NCBI RefSeq assembly: GCF_010500845.1
Contig: NZ_JAAAMI010000002.1
Coordinates: forward strand, 124,001 to 188,000
Source: Flagellimonas sediminis
Lineage (GTDB): Bacteria > Bacteroidota > Bacteroidia > Flavobacteriales > Flavobacteriaceae
Direction of reading: 5' to 3'
Length of the DNA: 64,000 nucleotides
This document shows positions 42,455-51,032 of the stretch, in pieces. Below the pieces are notes generated by a model. It was not told where the DNA came from. It saw only the letters and a list, made by a program, of their open reading frames with translations, and ran no database searches. The first letter of the stretch is position 1, and every line of letters begins with the position of its first letter. The position numbers and the translations under genes were made by a program.

Positions 42455-42481
42455 ACCCAAGCTGTAAGGCTTGGGTTTTTT
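42455..42481 (+). terminator. Terminator of tRNA-His
   Basis: ACCCAAGC (42455-42462) and GCTTGGGT (42469-42476) form a perfect 8-bp stem with a 6-nt loop, followed by T residues to 42481. It is 15 bp past the tRNA. Confidence 0.85.
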
Positions 42482-42494
42482 AATTGTACTAAAT

Positions 42495-42523
42495 AAAAAG
42501 CCCTTATTTAATAAGGGCTTTTT
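42495..42523. terminator. Bidirectional terminator between tRNA-His and the M28 peptidase
   Basis: AAAAAGCCCTTAT (42495-42507) and ATAAGGGCTTTTT (42511-42523) form a perfect 13-bp stem with a 3-nt loop. The A/T ends give a U tract in both directions. It lies 20 bp past the stop of the minus-strand peptidase gene and backs up the tRNA terminator. Confidence 0.85.
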
Positions 42524-42542
42524 ATTACTTCAATGGCAATTT

Positions 42543-44099
42543 CTATTCGGATGCCTTGTCCACTACCAATCGGTGATCTAAGTTGGCAATTTCCCATGCC
42601 GTATAAAAGATCAATCGGGCACGGTTTTCCATAAGATCGTAGTTAATTTTATCCGGTGTGTCACTCGGTCTATGATAATCCGCGTGGGTACCGTTAAAAT
42701 AAAAGATGATCGGAATATTGTTTTTGGCAAAATTGTAGTGATCACTCCTGTAGTAAAACCTATTGGGGTCGTTTTCATCATTATAGGTGTAATCAAACTC
42801 AATGTTGGTATACTTTTTATTGATGTCCTCAGAAAGGTTGTGCAGTTCGGTACTCAACTTATCGGATCCAATTAAATACAGGTAATTCCTGGCTCCCTTG
42901 TAATTAGGGTCTATCCTTCCAATCATATCAATATTGAGGTCCACAACCGTCTCGGATAGGGGAACAATGGGGTCAACATCAGTGTAATACATGGAACCCA
43001 ATAGCCCTTTTTCCTCCCCGGTCACGTGCAAGAAAATAACGGAACGTTTTGGTCCGTGGCCTGCATCGGCCGCTTTTTTGAAAGCTTGGGCAATCTCCAA
43101 AACGGAAACGGTACCCGAACCGTCATCGTCCGCACCATTGTTGATTTCTCCATTCCCAGTGATACCAATATGGTCCAAGTGGGAAGAAATAATGACATAT
43201 TCATCTGGTTTTTCAGTACCCTTGATGATGGCTGCAACGTTCTCCGAGCTCAATTTTTCATTACCGCTGGTCACATTTAGATTAAGATTTACGGGTACGG
43301 AAATAGATTTAGTGGCCTCGGCGATATCACTTTTGATGGCCTTGGCGGCTTTTTCATCCAAAACAAACAACATATTGTCATTATGCTGGGCAGCCAACTC
43401 CATACGACCACTATCGTTGTTTTTCATATAATTGAAGTATCCTTTGTACCTGGCAAAATTCTGCTCATCTAGGTACAGCACTCCTTTAGCTCCTTTTTCA
43501 ACGGCCAACTCAGATTTTTTACCCATTCCTTCGGACATGTTTCCCCATGCGGAATTTTCCGAAGTGCCGGAAATCACATAGGTGCCATCGGCTTTCATGG
43601 GTTCACCGGATTTGATCAGCACCAATTTACCGTCCACATCCAATCCATTGTAATCCGAATAATCACCTTCTTCCACACCATATCCTACAAAAACAACTTC
43701 TGTATAAGCACCTTGGGCAGAGGAAAAGGTAATGATATCTTCACCCAACGGAAAAGAGGTGCCATTGATCGTTACACTACCTTCCGGAACTTTCGAGACT
43801 TCCAATGGAACTTCCTGAAAATAATCGCCATTACTTTGTGCTGCTGCAATGCCATGGGAGGTATAAAAAGCCTTCAGGTATTCAACAGCTTTTTTCTGAC
43901 CTGGCTTTCCGGTCTCCCTACCTTCAAACTCATCGGAGGCATAGGTGTATAGATATTCTTTAAGGTCTGCTTGGGTTATGGTTTCCGCAAAGGGTACAGG
44001 ATCTGCCGCTACGGTGGTCTTTGGTGCTTCCGAAACGGTTTTTTGCGTTGTATTGCACGCCATTACAAAACCCAGGGCTAGTAGGGATACTTTTTTCAT
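42543..44099 (-). CDS. M28 family zinc metallopeptidase, lipoprotein
   Basis: A 518-residue exported peptidase. The signal peptide MKKVSLLALGFVMAC ends in a lipobox-like VMAC with Cys15, so it should be lipid-anchored. The middle carries a PA-domain insert (about 125-270). The M28 zinc ligands are visible in ISSHLDHIG (His), NGADDDGSGT (bridging Asp), VTGEEKGLLGS (catalytic Glu and ligand Glu), NIDMIGR (Asp) and the late His in NGTHADYHRPSDTPDKI. It is an aminopeptidase or carboxypeptidase of the Y/S type. ATG 44099 is used; a TTG 27 nt upstream falls in a TATTTTTG promoter box (44124-44131). Confidence 0.92.
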   Translation of the reverse strand: MKKVSLLALGFVMACNTTQKTVSEAPKTTVAADPVPFAETITQADLKEYLYTYASDEFEGRETGKPGQKKAVEYLKAFYTSHGIAAAQSNGDYFQEVPLEVSKVPEGSVTINGTSFPLGEDIITFSSAQGAYTEVVFVGYGVEEGDYSDYNGLDVDGKLVLIKSGEPMKADGTYVISGTSENSAWGNMSEGMGKKSELAVEKGAKGVLYLDEQNFARYKGYFNYMKNNDSGRMELAAQHNDNMLFVLDEKAAKAIKSDIAEATKSISVPVNLNLNVTSGNEKLSSENVAAIIKGTEKPDEYVIISSHLDHIGITGNGEINNGADDDGSGTVSVLEIAQAFKKAADAGHGPKRSVIFLHVTGEEKGLLGSMYYTDVDPIVPLSETVVDLNIDMIGRIDPNYKGARNYLYLIGSDKLSTELHNLSEDINKKYTNIEFDYTYNDENDPNRFYYRSDHYNFAKNNIPIIFYFNGTHADYHRPSDTPDKINYDLMENRARLIFYTAWEIANLDHRLVVDKASE

Positions 44100-44123
44100 G
44101 TATGGATTATTTTCAAAATTTCC

Positions 44124-44131
44124 CAAAAATA
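44124..44131 (-). promoter_or_regulatory. TATTTTTG -7 box of the M28 peptidase gene
   Basis: An exact TANNTTTG match on the minus strand, 24 bp upstream of the ATG at 44099. It overlaps the TTG that would otherwise extend the gene. Confidence 0.5.
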
Positions 44132-44239
44132 GGGAAAAGTTAGTTATGGAAAAGGCATCCCGTTCTTATAACTATTTCAGGCCCTTTATGTAAATTGGCA
44201 CCCTGTTTCAAATCAACAATAACCATAATAACCGGGCAA

Positions 44240-45496
44240 ATGGACAATACCAAGAACATTGTTGTGGTAGGTGGCGGCATCGTCGGACTTTCCACAGCTT
44301 ATTATTTGCAAAAAGCGGGCCACCAAGTCACCGTTTTGGACAAATCCGATATTTCTTCGGGAGCATCCTTTGTAAATGCAGGCTACCTAACCCCAAGCCA
44401 TATTATTTCATTGGCAGCACCTGGAATGATCACCAAGGGATTGAAATACATGTTCAATTCTTCCAGTCCTTTTTACATGAAACCGAGGCTTGATCGCGAA
44501 TTCATCAAATGGGCATGGTATTTTAAGAAATCCTCCACAAAAGAGAAAGTGGCAAAAGCGATGCCAGTAATTCGGGACATCAATTTACTAAGCAGGGAAT
44601 TGTACGAGGAAATTAAGGCGTCCGGTGATTTGGGTGATTTTACTATTGGGGACAAGGGATTGTTGATGGTGTACCAAACGGAAGAGTCCCGTGACCATGA
44701 AATGGAAGTGCTTGTAAAAGCTGCCGATTTGGGATTGAAGGGCAGGGAATTGTCCATGGAAGAATTGAAGGCCATGGAACCTGAAGTGGACTTTAATGCC
44801 AAAGGCGCCATTCTTTGGGAATGTGACCGACATACCACGCCCCCGTTGATCATGAAAAAAATGCTGGATTACCTAGCCCAAAGTGGAGTTGCTATCCATA
44901 AAAATGAGGAAGTGGTGGATGTTAAGGCATCAGGTAACAAAATCACCGAGGTCATTACAAATAAAGCTGCTTACAAACCAGATGAAGTCATTTTTGCCGC
45001 TGGTGCATGGACCGGTGAAATCTCTAAAAAATTGAAATTGAACCTACCTTTGCAAGGAGGGAAGGGATACCGCATCAACATGGAGGCGCCTACTGGAATT
45101 ACCATGCCGGCCATTTTGATGGAACGAAAAATTGCCGTGACCCCTATGGAAGGTTTTACACGTTTTGCAGGAACCATGGAATTTTCAGGTAATAACCATT
45201 TTATCAGAAAAGAGCGGGTAGAAGCCATTGCCCAAGGGGTGGAACATTTTTATAAAGGATTGCATATTTCGGAAGAAGACAAGAAAAATGCCCAATGTGG
45301 ACTTCGTCCCGTAAGCCCAGATGGCTTGCCCTATATTGGCAGACCTAGCGGTTTCACGAACCTTGTTGTGGCCACAGGGCATGCCATGATGGGTTGGAGC
45401 TTGGGTCCGGCCACAGGTAAACTGGTCACAGAACTGGTTTCTGGTGAAAAATCATCAATGGATATTGCTCCTTTTTATCCAGAACGCAAGTTTTAA
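44240..45496 (+). CDS. FAD-dependent D-amino acid dehydrogenase-like oxidoreductase
   Basis: A 418-residue flavoprotein of the DAO family. The dinucleotide motif is NIVVVGGGIVGLSTAYYLQKAG (GxGxxG at about 11-16), followed by VTVLDKSDISSGASFVNAG, the substrate domain, and the C-terminal FAD motif CGLRPVSPDGLPYIGRP with TGHAMMGWSLGPATGKL. This matches DadA-type D-amino acid dehydrogenase; other amine or hydroxyproline-epimer oxidases share these motifs. ATG 44240 is used, since the longer frame begins at TTG 44195 with no family-like sequence. It stands alone between the M28 peptidase and a YD-repeat protein. Cofactor and membrane association are by family knowledge. Confidence 0.9.
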   Translation: MDNTKNIVVVGGGIVGLSTAYYLQKAGHQVTVLDKSDISSGASFVNAGYLTPSHIISLAAPGMITKGLKYMFNSSSPFYMKPRLDREFIKWAWYFKKSSTKEKVAKAMPVIRDINLLSRELYEEIKASGDLGDFTIGDKGLLMVYQTEESRDHEMEVLVKAADLGLKGRELSMEELKAMEPEVDFNAKGAILWECDRHTTPPLIMKKMLDYLAQSGVAIHKNEEVVDVKASGNKITEVITNKAAYKPDEVIFAAGAWTGEISKKLKLNLPLQGGKGYRINMEAPTGITMPAILMERKIAVTPMEGFTRFAGTMEFSGNNHFIRKERVEAIAQGVEHFYKGLHISEEDKKNAQCGLRPVSPDGLPYIGRPSGFTNLVVATGHAMMGWSLGPATGKLVTELVSGEKSSMDIAPFYPERKF

Positions 45497-45580
45497 CCTG
45501 CAATATTTACTTTGGGTTAAATTGGGCATGGTGTGTGCTTAAAATTTTTTAGTTGCCGTATTAAGAAGTAATTTTACAGT

Positions 45581-46516
45581 ATGAAGAAACACTACACCAC
45601 CCTTTTATTTTTCTCATTTGTTCACGTTTTAGGTATTTGGTCCCAAGAGGTTCAAATATTTAGAGTTGAGGACTTTGATCTTAAGGGCAAGGTGAAATCG
45701 TGTTTGGTGATCACGGATTACGGCCGTGAATATTTCGAGTTCAACGAGGAAGGGATCTTAATCAAGACCATTACCCAATACAACGAATCCGATCAGGACA
45801 TTACCGATTATAAATACAGCAATGGGGAATTGTTGGAAAAGCGGATGGAAAGTTACAAGAACAATGTGCTGGACGAATCCACTTCCATGGCCAACTTTTA
45901 TACCGTGGATACTGTTCCAACACGAAGGGTGGTAGAAAAAATTGTTTCTTACGACAAACAGTTTTTGGAAAAAGAGGAATACCAATATGATAATGACGGG
46001 AAACTGGTCCGCATCATTTCCTCCAATATTGACGGAGTAGACGAAACTACATTGGAGTATACCCCTTTTAAGAACGAATTGACAGTAAGTACTTTTACCA
46101 ATGGCGTTTTGGAAAAGTCGGTCAGGACCTCGGAGAGAAAAGGCCCCAAAGGCAACCAAAAAGTTGTGTTGACCAAGGAGTATTTGGACGGAGAACCCAA
46201 TACTGCGGTGGAAGAAGTGTACGGCCTCGAAGGTAAATTATTGACCCAGGAAGATTTTTTATATGATGTTGGCGAGAAGGAATTCGTATCTCAGAAGAAA
46301 TTGTTCTACCAATACAAGGATGGAATATTACAAAAGGTAATTACCAAAACTCTGAATACCGAGGCAGTGGATGAGTATATCTTTCAATTTGATGGACATA
46401 CCCCAAAGAACTGGACCAAAAAAATCATCACCCCGGATAACACCTATACTACCAGGGTTATCAAATACTATCCTGAAGAAGAAACCCAGAAGGAAAAGAC
46501 CGACAAGAAGCGTTAA
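45581..46516 (+). CDS. Exported protein with YD/RHS-like repeats, function unknown
   Basis: A 311-residue protein with a signal peptide (HYTTLLFFSFVHVLGIWSQ, cleaved about residue 22). The mature part is beta-strand-rich and built from irregular units of 20-30 residues with patterns such as FNEEGILIKTITQY, YKYSNGELLEKRM, YQYDNDGKLVRIISS and YQYKDGILQKVITK, which resemble the YD repeats of RHS proteins and the short repeats of MORN/YwqK-type proteins. I do not recognise a family. It is probably periplasmic or surface-exposed. Its stop overlaps the stop of the next gene on the other strand by 4 bp (TTAA). Confidence 0.82.
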   Translation: MKKHYTTLLFFSFVHVLGIWSQEVQIFRVEDFDLKGKVKSCLVITDYGREYFEFNEEGILIKTITQYNESDQDITDYKYSNGELLEKRMESYKNNVLDESTSMANFYTVDTVPTRRVVEKIVSYDKQFLEKEEYQYDNDGKLVRIISSNIDGVDETTLEYTPFKNELTVSTFTNGVLEKSVRTSERKGPKGNQKVVLTKEYLDGEPNTAVEEVYGLEGKLLTQEDFLYDVGEKEFVSQKKLFYQYKDGILQKVITKTLNTEAVDEYIFQFDGHTPKNWTKKIITPDNTYTTRVIKYYPEEETQKEKTDKKR

Positions 46517-47181
46517 GCTCCCAACTTGGTAAATTCACGCATCAATTTTTGGATAATTTTTGGCTTCACCTCATGACCGCCCTTGAAAGTGATGATTTCA
46601 GCATGTCCGCGAAACAAATTCTCAATTTTCCGATGTTCGGTTTCAAGTCTGTCGGGGGTTAAAAATTTATCCTTATCCCCATAAATGATCTTGATTTTGG
46701 TTTGGTCAAAATCCATAAAGGCAAAATCCTTCTCGGTCAATTCGTTTGGAATTCCGCCAGCGTAGAGCACTACCAGATTACAGGTCAATTTTTTCCGGAC
46801 CAACCAGCGGGTCAAAACCGAAACGCCTTGGGAAAATCCGAACAAGTTAAGGTTTAGATTATTAGGGAATTTTTCAGAATCTAACACGGCATCGAGGTAA
46901 TTGATCAAATTCTCAATTTCCGCTGCCGTATTTTCTTTGGTAAGCCAACTGGCACCTACATATTTATATTCATTTTTGAGATAATACTTGGAAGGTGCTT
47001 GAGGAGCCACAATGTAATTTTCATCCGGATCCAAACTTTCAAAATACTTTACAAAATAGCGGCTCAAATAACCAATGCCGTGGAACGTCAGCCAGATGTT
47101 TTTGGTCTTAGGTGTAATTTCATTGAGCGTTATATACGTGTTTTCAGTGGTGTAAGTCACCGACCTTTCAATGTGGGGCAT
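46513..47181 (-). CDS. Alpha/beta hydrolase (carboxylesterase/phospholipase-like)
   Basis: A 222-residue cytoplasmic hydrolase. The elements are LTFHGIGYLSRYFVKYF with the oxyanion HG, YIVAPQAPSKYYLKN, the nucleophile elbow LFGFSQGVSVLTRW (Ser about 118), IIYGDKDKFLTPD with the acid, and the catalytic His in GGHEVKPK. It resembles acyl-protein thioesterase/carboxylesterase enzymes (YpfH/EstB-like). ATG 47181 is taken; a GTG two codons earlier is also possible. It is divergent from the hotdog thioesterase gene with 60 bp between, and convergent with the YD-repeat gene. Confidence 0.88.
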   Translation of the reverse strand: MPHIERSVTYTTENTYITLNEITPKTKNIWLTFHGIGYLSRYFVKYFESLDPDENYIVAPQAPSKYYLKNEYKYVGASWLTKENTAAEIENLINYLDAVLDSEKFPNNLNLNLFGFSQGVSVLTRWLVRKKLTCNLVVLYAGGIPNELTEKDFAFMDFDQTKIKIIYGDKDKFLTPDRLETEHRKIENLFRGHAEIITFKGGHEVKPKIIQKLMREFTKLGA

Positions 47182-47241
47182 AATCACGGGGGTTGATTAG
47201 TTATTGCCAAAGCTTTATGTAATTTTACAAAAAATAAGAGA

Positions 47242-47664
47242 ATGAACGAGCACAAAGAGAAAATTCTGGCCGTCTGCAACCAAATTTGCAAGGGAACCTT
47301 AATGGAAACGCTAGACATAACCTACATAGATGTGGGTGAAAATTTTCTCTTGGCCCGAATGCCCGTAACACCCAGGGTGCACCAACCCGATGGCGTTCTG
47401 CATGGAGGAGCCTCTGTAGCTTTGGCCGAAAGTGTGGGCAGTGCGGCTTCCTATATTTTCTTGGATGGAAAGGAATTTTTTGTCCGAGGTATTGAAATAG
47501 CCGCCAACCATGTCAAATCCATAAGGGAGGGGTATGTTTACGCTAGGGCCTCCATGTTGCACAAAGGTAGAACCACCCAACTTTGGGAAATAAAGATTAC
47601 CAATGAGGCTGGCGACCTCATTTCCAACTGTAAATTGACCACCATTGCACTACCCAGAAAATAA
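47242..47664 (+). CDS. Hotdog thioesterase, likely DHNA-CoA thioesterase (MenI-like)
   Basis: A 140-residue hotdog-fold thioesterase of the PaaI/YbgC-like type. The active-site helix is in QPDGVLHGGASVALAESVGSAA with the catalytic Glu and His, followed by VRGIEIAANHVKSIREG and GRTTQLWEIKI. It is directly upstream of, and overlaps by 20 nt, the isochorismate synthase gene, then menD follows, so it should be 1,4-dihydroxy-2-naphthoyl-CoA thioesterase in menaquinone synthesis. The substrate assignment is from context; motifs alone say only acyl-CoA thioesterase. Confidence 0.88.
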   Translation: MNEHKEKILAVCNQICKGTLMETLDITYIDVGENFLLARMPVTPRVHQPDGVLHGGASVALAESVGSAASYIFLDGKEFFVRGIEIAANHVKSIREGYVYARASMLHKGRTTQLWEIKITNEAGDLISNCKLTTIALPRK

Positions 47665-48706
47665 GGATTCCCAATATATTTTTGAAAGAATTGGGTCTAG
47701 TTTGGAAAATGAACGGCCATGTGCCATGTATAGAAAACCCAATGAAGAAGTAGTAACTGCCATTTTTCAATCCAATAATGAGCTTTATACCACGAAGGAT
47801 TTTTTAGAAATCGGTTTTGTTTTTGCTCCTTTTTCGTTGGAAGAAGGTGTTGTTTTGATACGCCCGGACGAATGTTACCGATCCAAACTTACAAATCAGG
47901 TAAAATTGAACACAAAGGAACTTGAAGTATCCGGGTTTGGCAAGGAAGAACACATCCTTTTGGTAGAAAAAGGGATAGAAGAAATCCAAGTTGGACACCT
48001 GAAAAAAGTGGTTCTCTCCCGAAAATTGGAAGCGAAAATATCCAAATCACCGATTGCAATTTTCAAGGATTTATTGGGCAATTACTCGAACGCCTTTTGC
48101 TATCTTTTTCATCATCCCAAAGTAGGCACCTGGTGTGGAGCCACTCCAGAAACCTTGGTCAAAATCAAGGAAGGAAAGTTGAACACCATGTCATTGGCCG
48201 GTACATTGCCCTTTGAAGAAAACGTGGAGCCCAAATGGGGCGCAAAAGAAATTGAAGAACAACAAATGGTATCGGACCATATTAGAAATTCCTTGGGCAA
48301 CCTGATGGAAGACCTGAAAATAGGACAGGCGGAATCCGTAAGGGCCGGCAATCTGTGGCACTTGCGATCAGGGGTAAAAGGAGTTCCACGTTCAGAAACC
48401 AGCCTATTGAATATCATTGAATCCTTGCATCCAACGCCTGCGGTATGCGGCATACCTACGAAAGCCGCACAGGAATTCATCCTTCAAAATGAAAAGTACA
48501 GGCGCACTTTTTATACTGGATTTTTAGGGGAATTAAACATGCCTAGGGATGGTGAGACTTCACTTTTTGTGAACCTAAGATGTATGGAAATCAAGGGTGA
48601 TTCGGTCGCCATTTTCGTAGGTGGAGGGATTACTGCCGGTTCGGATCCCGAAAAAGAATGGATAGAGACCCAGAACAAAAGCAAGACCATGCTCCGCATC
48701 CTGTAA
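47645..48706 (+). CDS. menF: Isochorismate synthase
   Basis: A 353-residue chorismate-binding enzyme that turns chorismate into isochorismate, the entry step to menaquinone. The C-terminal chorismate domain has KVVLSRKLEA, GATPETLVKI, TMSLAGTLPF, EQQMVSDHIRNSLG, LHPTPAVCGIPTKAA, YRRTFYTGFLGE and GGGITAGSDPEKEW with the magnesium-binding Glu. The only start that keeps the N-terminal helix (YIFERIGSSLENERP) is TTG 47645, overlapping the thioesterase gene by 20 nt; the first ATG would remove 27 residues. The N-terminal domain is short for the family. Confidence 0.93.
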   Translation: MHYPENKDSQYIFERIGSSLENERPCAMYRKPNEEVVTAIFQSNNELYTTKDFLEIGFVFAPFSLEEGVVLIRPDECYRSKLTNQVKLNTKELEVSGFGKEEHILLVEKGIEEIQVGHLKKVVLSRKLEAKISKSPIAIFKDLLGNYSNAFCYLFHHPKVGTWCGATPETLVKIKEGKLNTMSLAGTLPFEENVEPKWGAKEIEEQQMVSDHIRNSLGNLMEDLKIGQAESVRAGNLWHLRSGVKGVPRSETSLLNIIESLHPTPAVCGIPTKAAQEFILQNEKYRRTFYTGFLGELNMPRDGETSLFVNLRCMEIKGDSVAIFVGGGITAGSDPEKEWIETQNKSKTMLRIL

Positions 48707-48745
48707 TATGTTGTGCATAACTTAGGGCAATACACTTTTCAGATG

Positions 48746-48753
48746 TATTTTTG
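48746..48753 (+). promoter_or_regulatory. TATTTTTG -7 box before menD
   Basis: An exact TANNTTTG match ending 7 bp before the menD ATG at 48760. A transcript starting about 7 nt downstream would be leaderless or nearly so. A TTG at 48711-48713 is too far upstream to count. Confidence 0.45.
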
Positions 48754-48759
48754 TAGTCC

Positions 48760-50496
48760 ATGATGTACTCAGATATTCCCTCTGCCCAAACCTTGGTTTT
48801 GTATTTTAAATCCAAGGGTGTTAAACATATTGTGATTTCCCCAGGATCTCGGAACGCTCCATTGACCATCAGTTTCACGAAGAATCCATATTTCCGTTGT
48901 TATAGTATAGTGGATGAGCGTTGTGCGGCGTTTTTTGCATTGGGAATGGCCCAACAGTTACAAGAACCTGTTGCCGTGGTCTGTACTTCGGGCAGTGCAC
49001 TTTTGAATTATTATCCGGCTGTGGCTGAGGCTTTTTACAGTGATATTCCCTTGATCGTGGTGTCCGCTGACCGTCCCGGCTACCGAATTGATATCGGGGA
49101 TGGACAGACCATTCGTCAAGAGCATGTTTTGGATAGGCATATCGGCTATGCGGCCAATTTAAAACAAGATCTTACCCATGCTGCGGACAAGATCTCTAAC
49201 TATGGTTCAAATCTTTTGAAAGAAAGCCAAGGGATAGTTCAACGTTTCAACGAAACTGAAATAAACAAAGCGTTGGAAACTGCCTTTAAACAAAAGGCCC
49301 CGGTACATATCAACATTCCTTTTGAAGAGCCCCTGTACGGAAAGGTGCAAACACCATCAGTAACAATTGAAAAGGTGCGGTTTGAAACTTCGGACATTCT
49401 AGATGGCCAGGATTTGTCGGCTTTGTCCAAAATATGGAAAGAGAGCCCACGGAAAATGATATTGGTAGGAGTGGCCCAGCCGGGCTCCATGGAAGTAGGT
49501 ATCATGGAAAAGCTGGCCAATGATGGCAATACCTTGGTGTTTACCGAAACGACTTCCAATCTTCACCACCCGGATTTTTTTTCGAGTATCGACAGCATCA
49601 TCGCTCCCATTGAAAAAGCTAAGAATAGTGATGAGCTCTTCAAAATGTTGCAACCGGAATTATTGGTCACTTTTGGAGGGTTGATCGTTTCCAAAAAAAT
49701 CAAGGCATTTCTGCGAAAATACAAGCCTAAGCATCATTGGCACATTGACCCCAAAAAAGCGTACAACACGTTTTATTGCCTAACGGAACATGTCAAACAA
49801 AGTCCGAATGCATTTTTCAATCAGTTGGGAATATCTTCAACCCAAGCCAGCGAATACAAGACTTTTTGGGAAGGTATAAAATCCAAATATGAAGCAAAGA
49901 GGGAAACATATCTGGGGCAAATTCCATTTTCAGATTTTCTTGTGTTTGATAGGTTGATAAAGACCATACCCAAAGGGTATCAGGTGCATTTGGCGAACAG
50001 TTCAACGGTTAGATATGCCCAGTTGTTTCCCATGCACGAATCCCTCAAGGTATTTTGCAATCGTGGCACGAGTGGTATTGATGGAAGTTCGTCCACCGCC
50101 GTTGGAGCCTCGGTACATTGTCCTGAACCTACCCTTTTGATTACGGGAGACCTTAGTTTTTTCTATGACAGTAATGCGTTATGGAACCAGTATATAAGAC
50201 CAGATTTCAGGATCATCTTGATCAATAATGGGGGAGGGGGTATTTTTAGGATTTTACCTGGCAAAGAGGATACCAAGGAATTCGCCGCCTATTTTGAAAC
50301 GCATCACTCACTAACGGCTGAGCATTTGGCGATGATGTACGGTTTTGGATATGATAAGGCAGAAAACGAAACTGAAGTCCTGCAAAACATGGAAAGTTTT
50401 TATGAAGCATCGGCAAAACCGAAGATTTTAGAGATCATTACCCCGCGCGAACTGAACAATAAAATTTTGCTTGGCTACTTTGATTTTATATCTTAG
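48760..50496 (+). CDS. menD: SEPHCHC synthase (thiamine-diphosphate enzyme)
   Basis: A 578-residue ThDP enzyme that adds 2-oxoglutarate to isochorismate, the second step of menaquinone synthesis. The N-terminal ThDP-binding region has HIVISPGSRNAPLTISF with the Glu-equivalent in DERCAAFFALG, and the conserved TSGSALLNYYPAVAEAFY. DRPGYRIDIGDGQTI follows. The C-terminal pyrophosphate/metal motif is ITGDLSFFYDSNAL (GDxxF) with NNGGGGIFRILPG. Length is normal. Two ATGs are in tandem (48760 and 48763). It is 53 bp after menF. DUF2853 follows in the same direction. Confidence 0.96.
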   Translation: MMYSDIPSAQTLVLYFKSKGVKHIVISPGSRNAPLTISFTKNPYFRCYSIVDERCAAFFALGMAQQLQEPVAVVCTSGSALLNYYPAVAEAFYSDIPLIVVSADRPGYRIDIGDGQTIRQEHVLDRHIGYAANLKQDLTHAADKISNYGSNLLKESQGIVQRFNETEINKALETAFKQKAPVHINIPFEEPLYGKVQTPSVTIEKVRFETSDILDGQDLSALSKIWKESPRKMILVGVAQPGSMEVGIMEKLANDGNTLVFTETTSNLHHPDFFSSIDSIIAPIEKAKNSDELFKMLQPELLVTFGGLIVSKKIKAFLRKYKPKHHWHIDPKKAYNTFYCLTEHVKQSPNAFFNQLGISSTQASEYKTFWEGIKSKYEAKRETYLGQIPFSDFLVFDRLIKTIPKGYQVHLANSSTVRYAQLFPMHESLKVFCNRGTSGIDGSSSTAVGASVHCPEPTLLITGDLSFFYDSNALWNQYIRPDFRIILINNGGGGIFRILPGKEDTKEFAAYFETHHSLTAEHLAMMYGFGYDKAENETEVLQNMESFYEASAKPKILEIITPRELNNKILLGYFDFIS

Positions 50497-50533
50497 AGGC
50501 TAAGCTATGAATCCTTAAAAACACTAATCAATC

Positions 50534-50875
50534 ATGAGCAAAAGAGACGAGTTGATCGAAAAATATGCCGAGGACATCAAATCCAAATTTGGGGAGACAC
50601 CCAATATGGACCTGTTGACCAAGGTGGCCATTGGCCTAGGCCCTGCAATATACAACCTGGATGCTTCCAAGGTATCTGGATCGGATGAAAAGGAACTTAG
50701 TACCGTAAAGAACAATTTCTTGATCAAAAAACTGGGACTCGCGGATGGCCCGGCGTTAATGGAAGGTATCAGCCTGGTTATTTCCAAATACGGACAATCT
50801 GAAAAAAACAAACACAGGGCGGTCATCTACTATATGCTGACCAAGCACTTTGGTAAAGAATCGGTTTATAATTAA
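50534..50875 (+). CDS. DUF2853 family protein
   Basis: A 113-residue small all-helical protein of unknown function that matches DUF2853 (SRDELIEKYAEDIKSKFGE-type opening, then PNMDLLTKVAIGLGPAIYNLDASKV and FLIKKLGLADGPALMEGI). It is found as a single gene in many Flavobacteriia, often beside menaquinone genes. It is 37 bp after menD and followed by a terminator at 50896. No catalytic motif is seen; role not known. Confidence 0.85.
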   Translation: MSKRDELIEKYAEDIKSKFGETPNMDLLTKVAIGLGPAIYNLDASKVSGSDEKELSTVKNNFLIKKLGLADGPALMEGISLVISKYGQSEKNKHRAVIYYMLTKHFGKESVYN

Positions 50876-50895
50876 GATTACAATGCCGTTTAAAG

Positions 50896-50921
50896 AGCTG
50901 TCCAATTTGGGCAGCTTTTTT
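50896..50921 (+). terminator. Terminator after the menD/DUF2853 operon
   Basis: AGCTGTCC (50896-50903) and GGGCAGCT (50909-50916), with one G-U pair and a 5-nt loop, then T residues to 50921. It separates menD-DUF2853 from the glycosyltransferase downstream. Confidence 0.8.
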
Positions 50922-51032
50922 GTTTCAAAAAGGTTCATTTGTTTTCTTTCAGCCTGATTTTTTGCGATTTAACCCATTATATTCTTTACCAATGCAAAAA
51001 TTGATGAGATTACCGGTTTTTAACAATCACAA

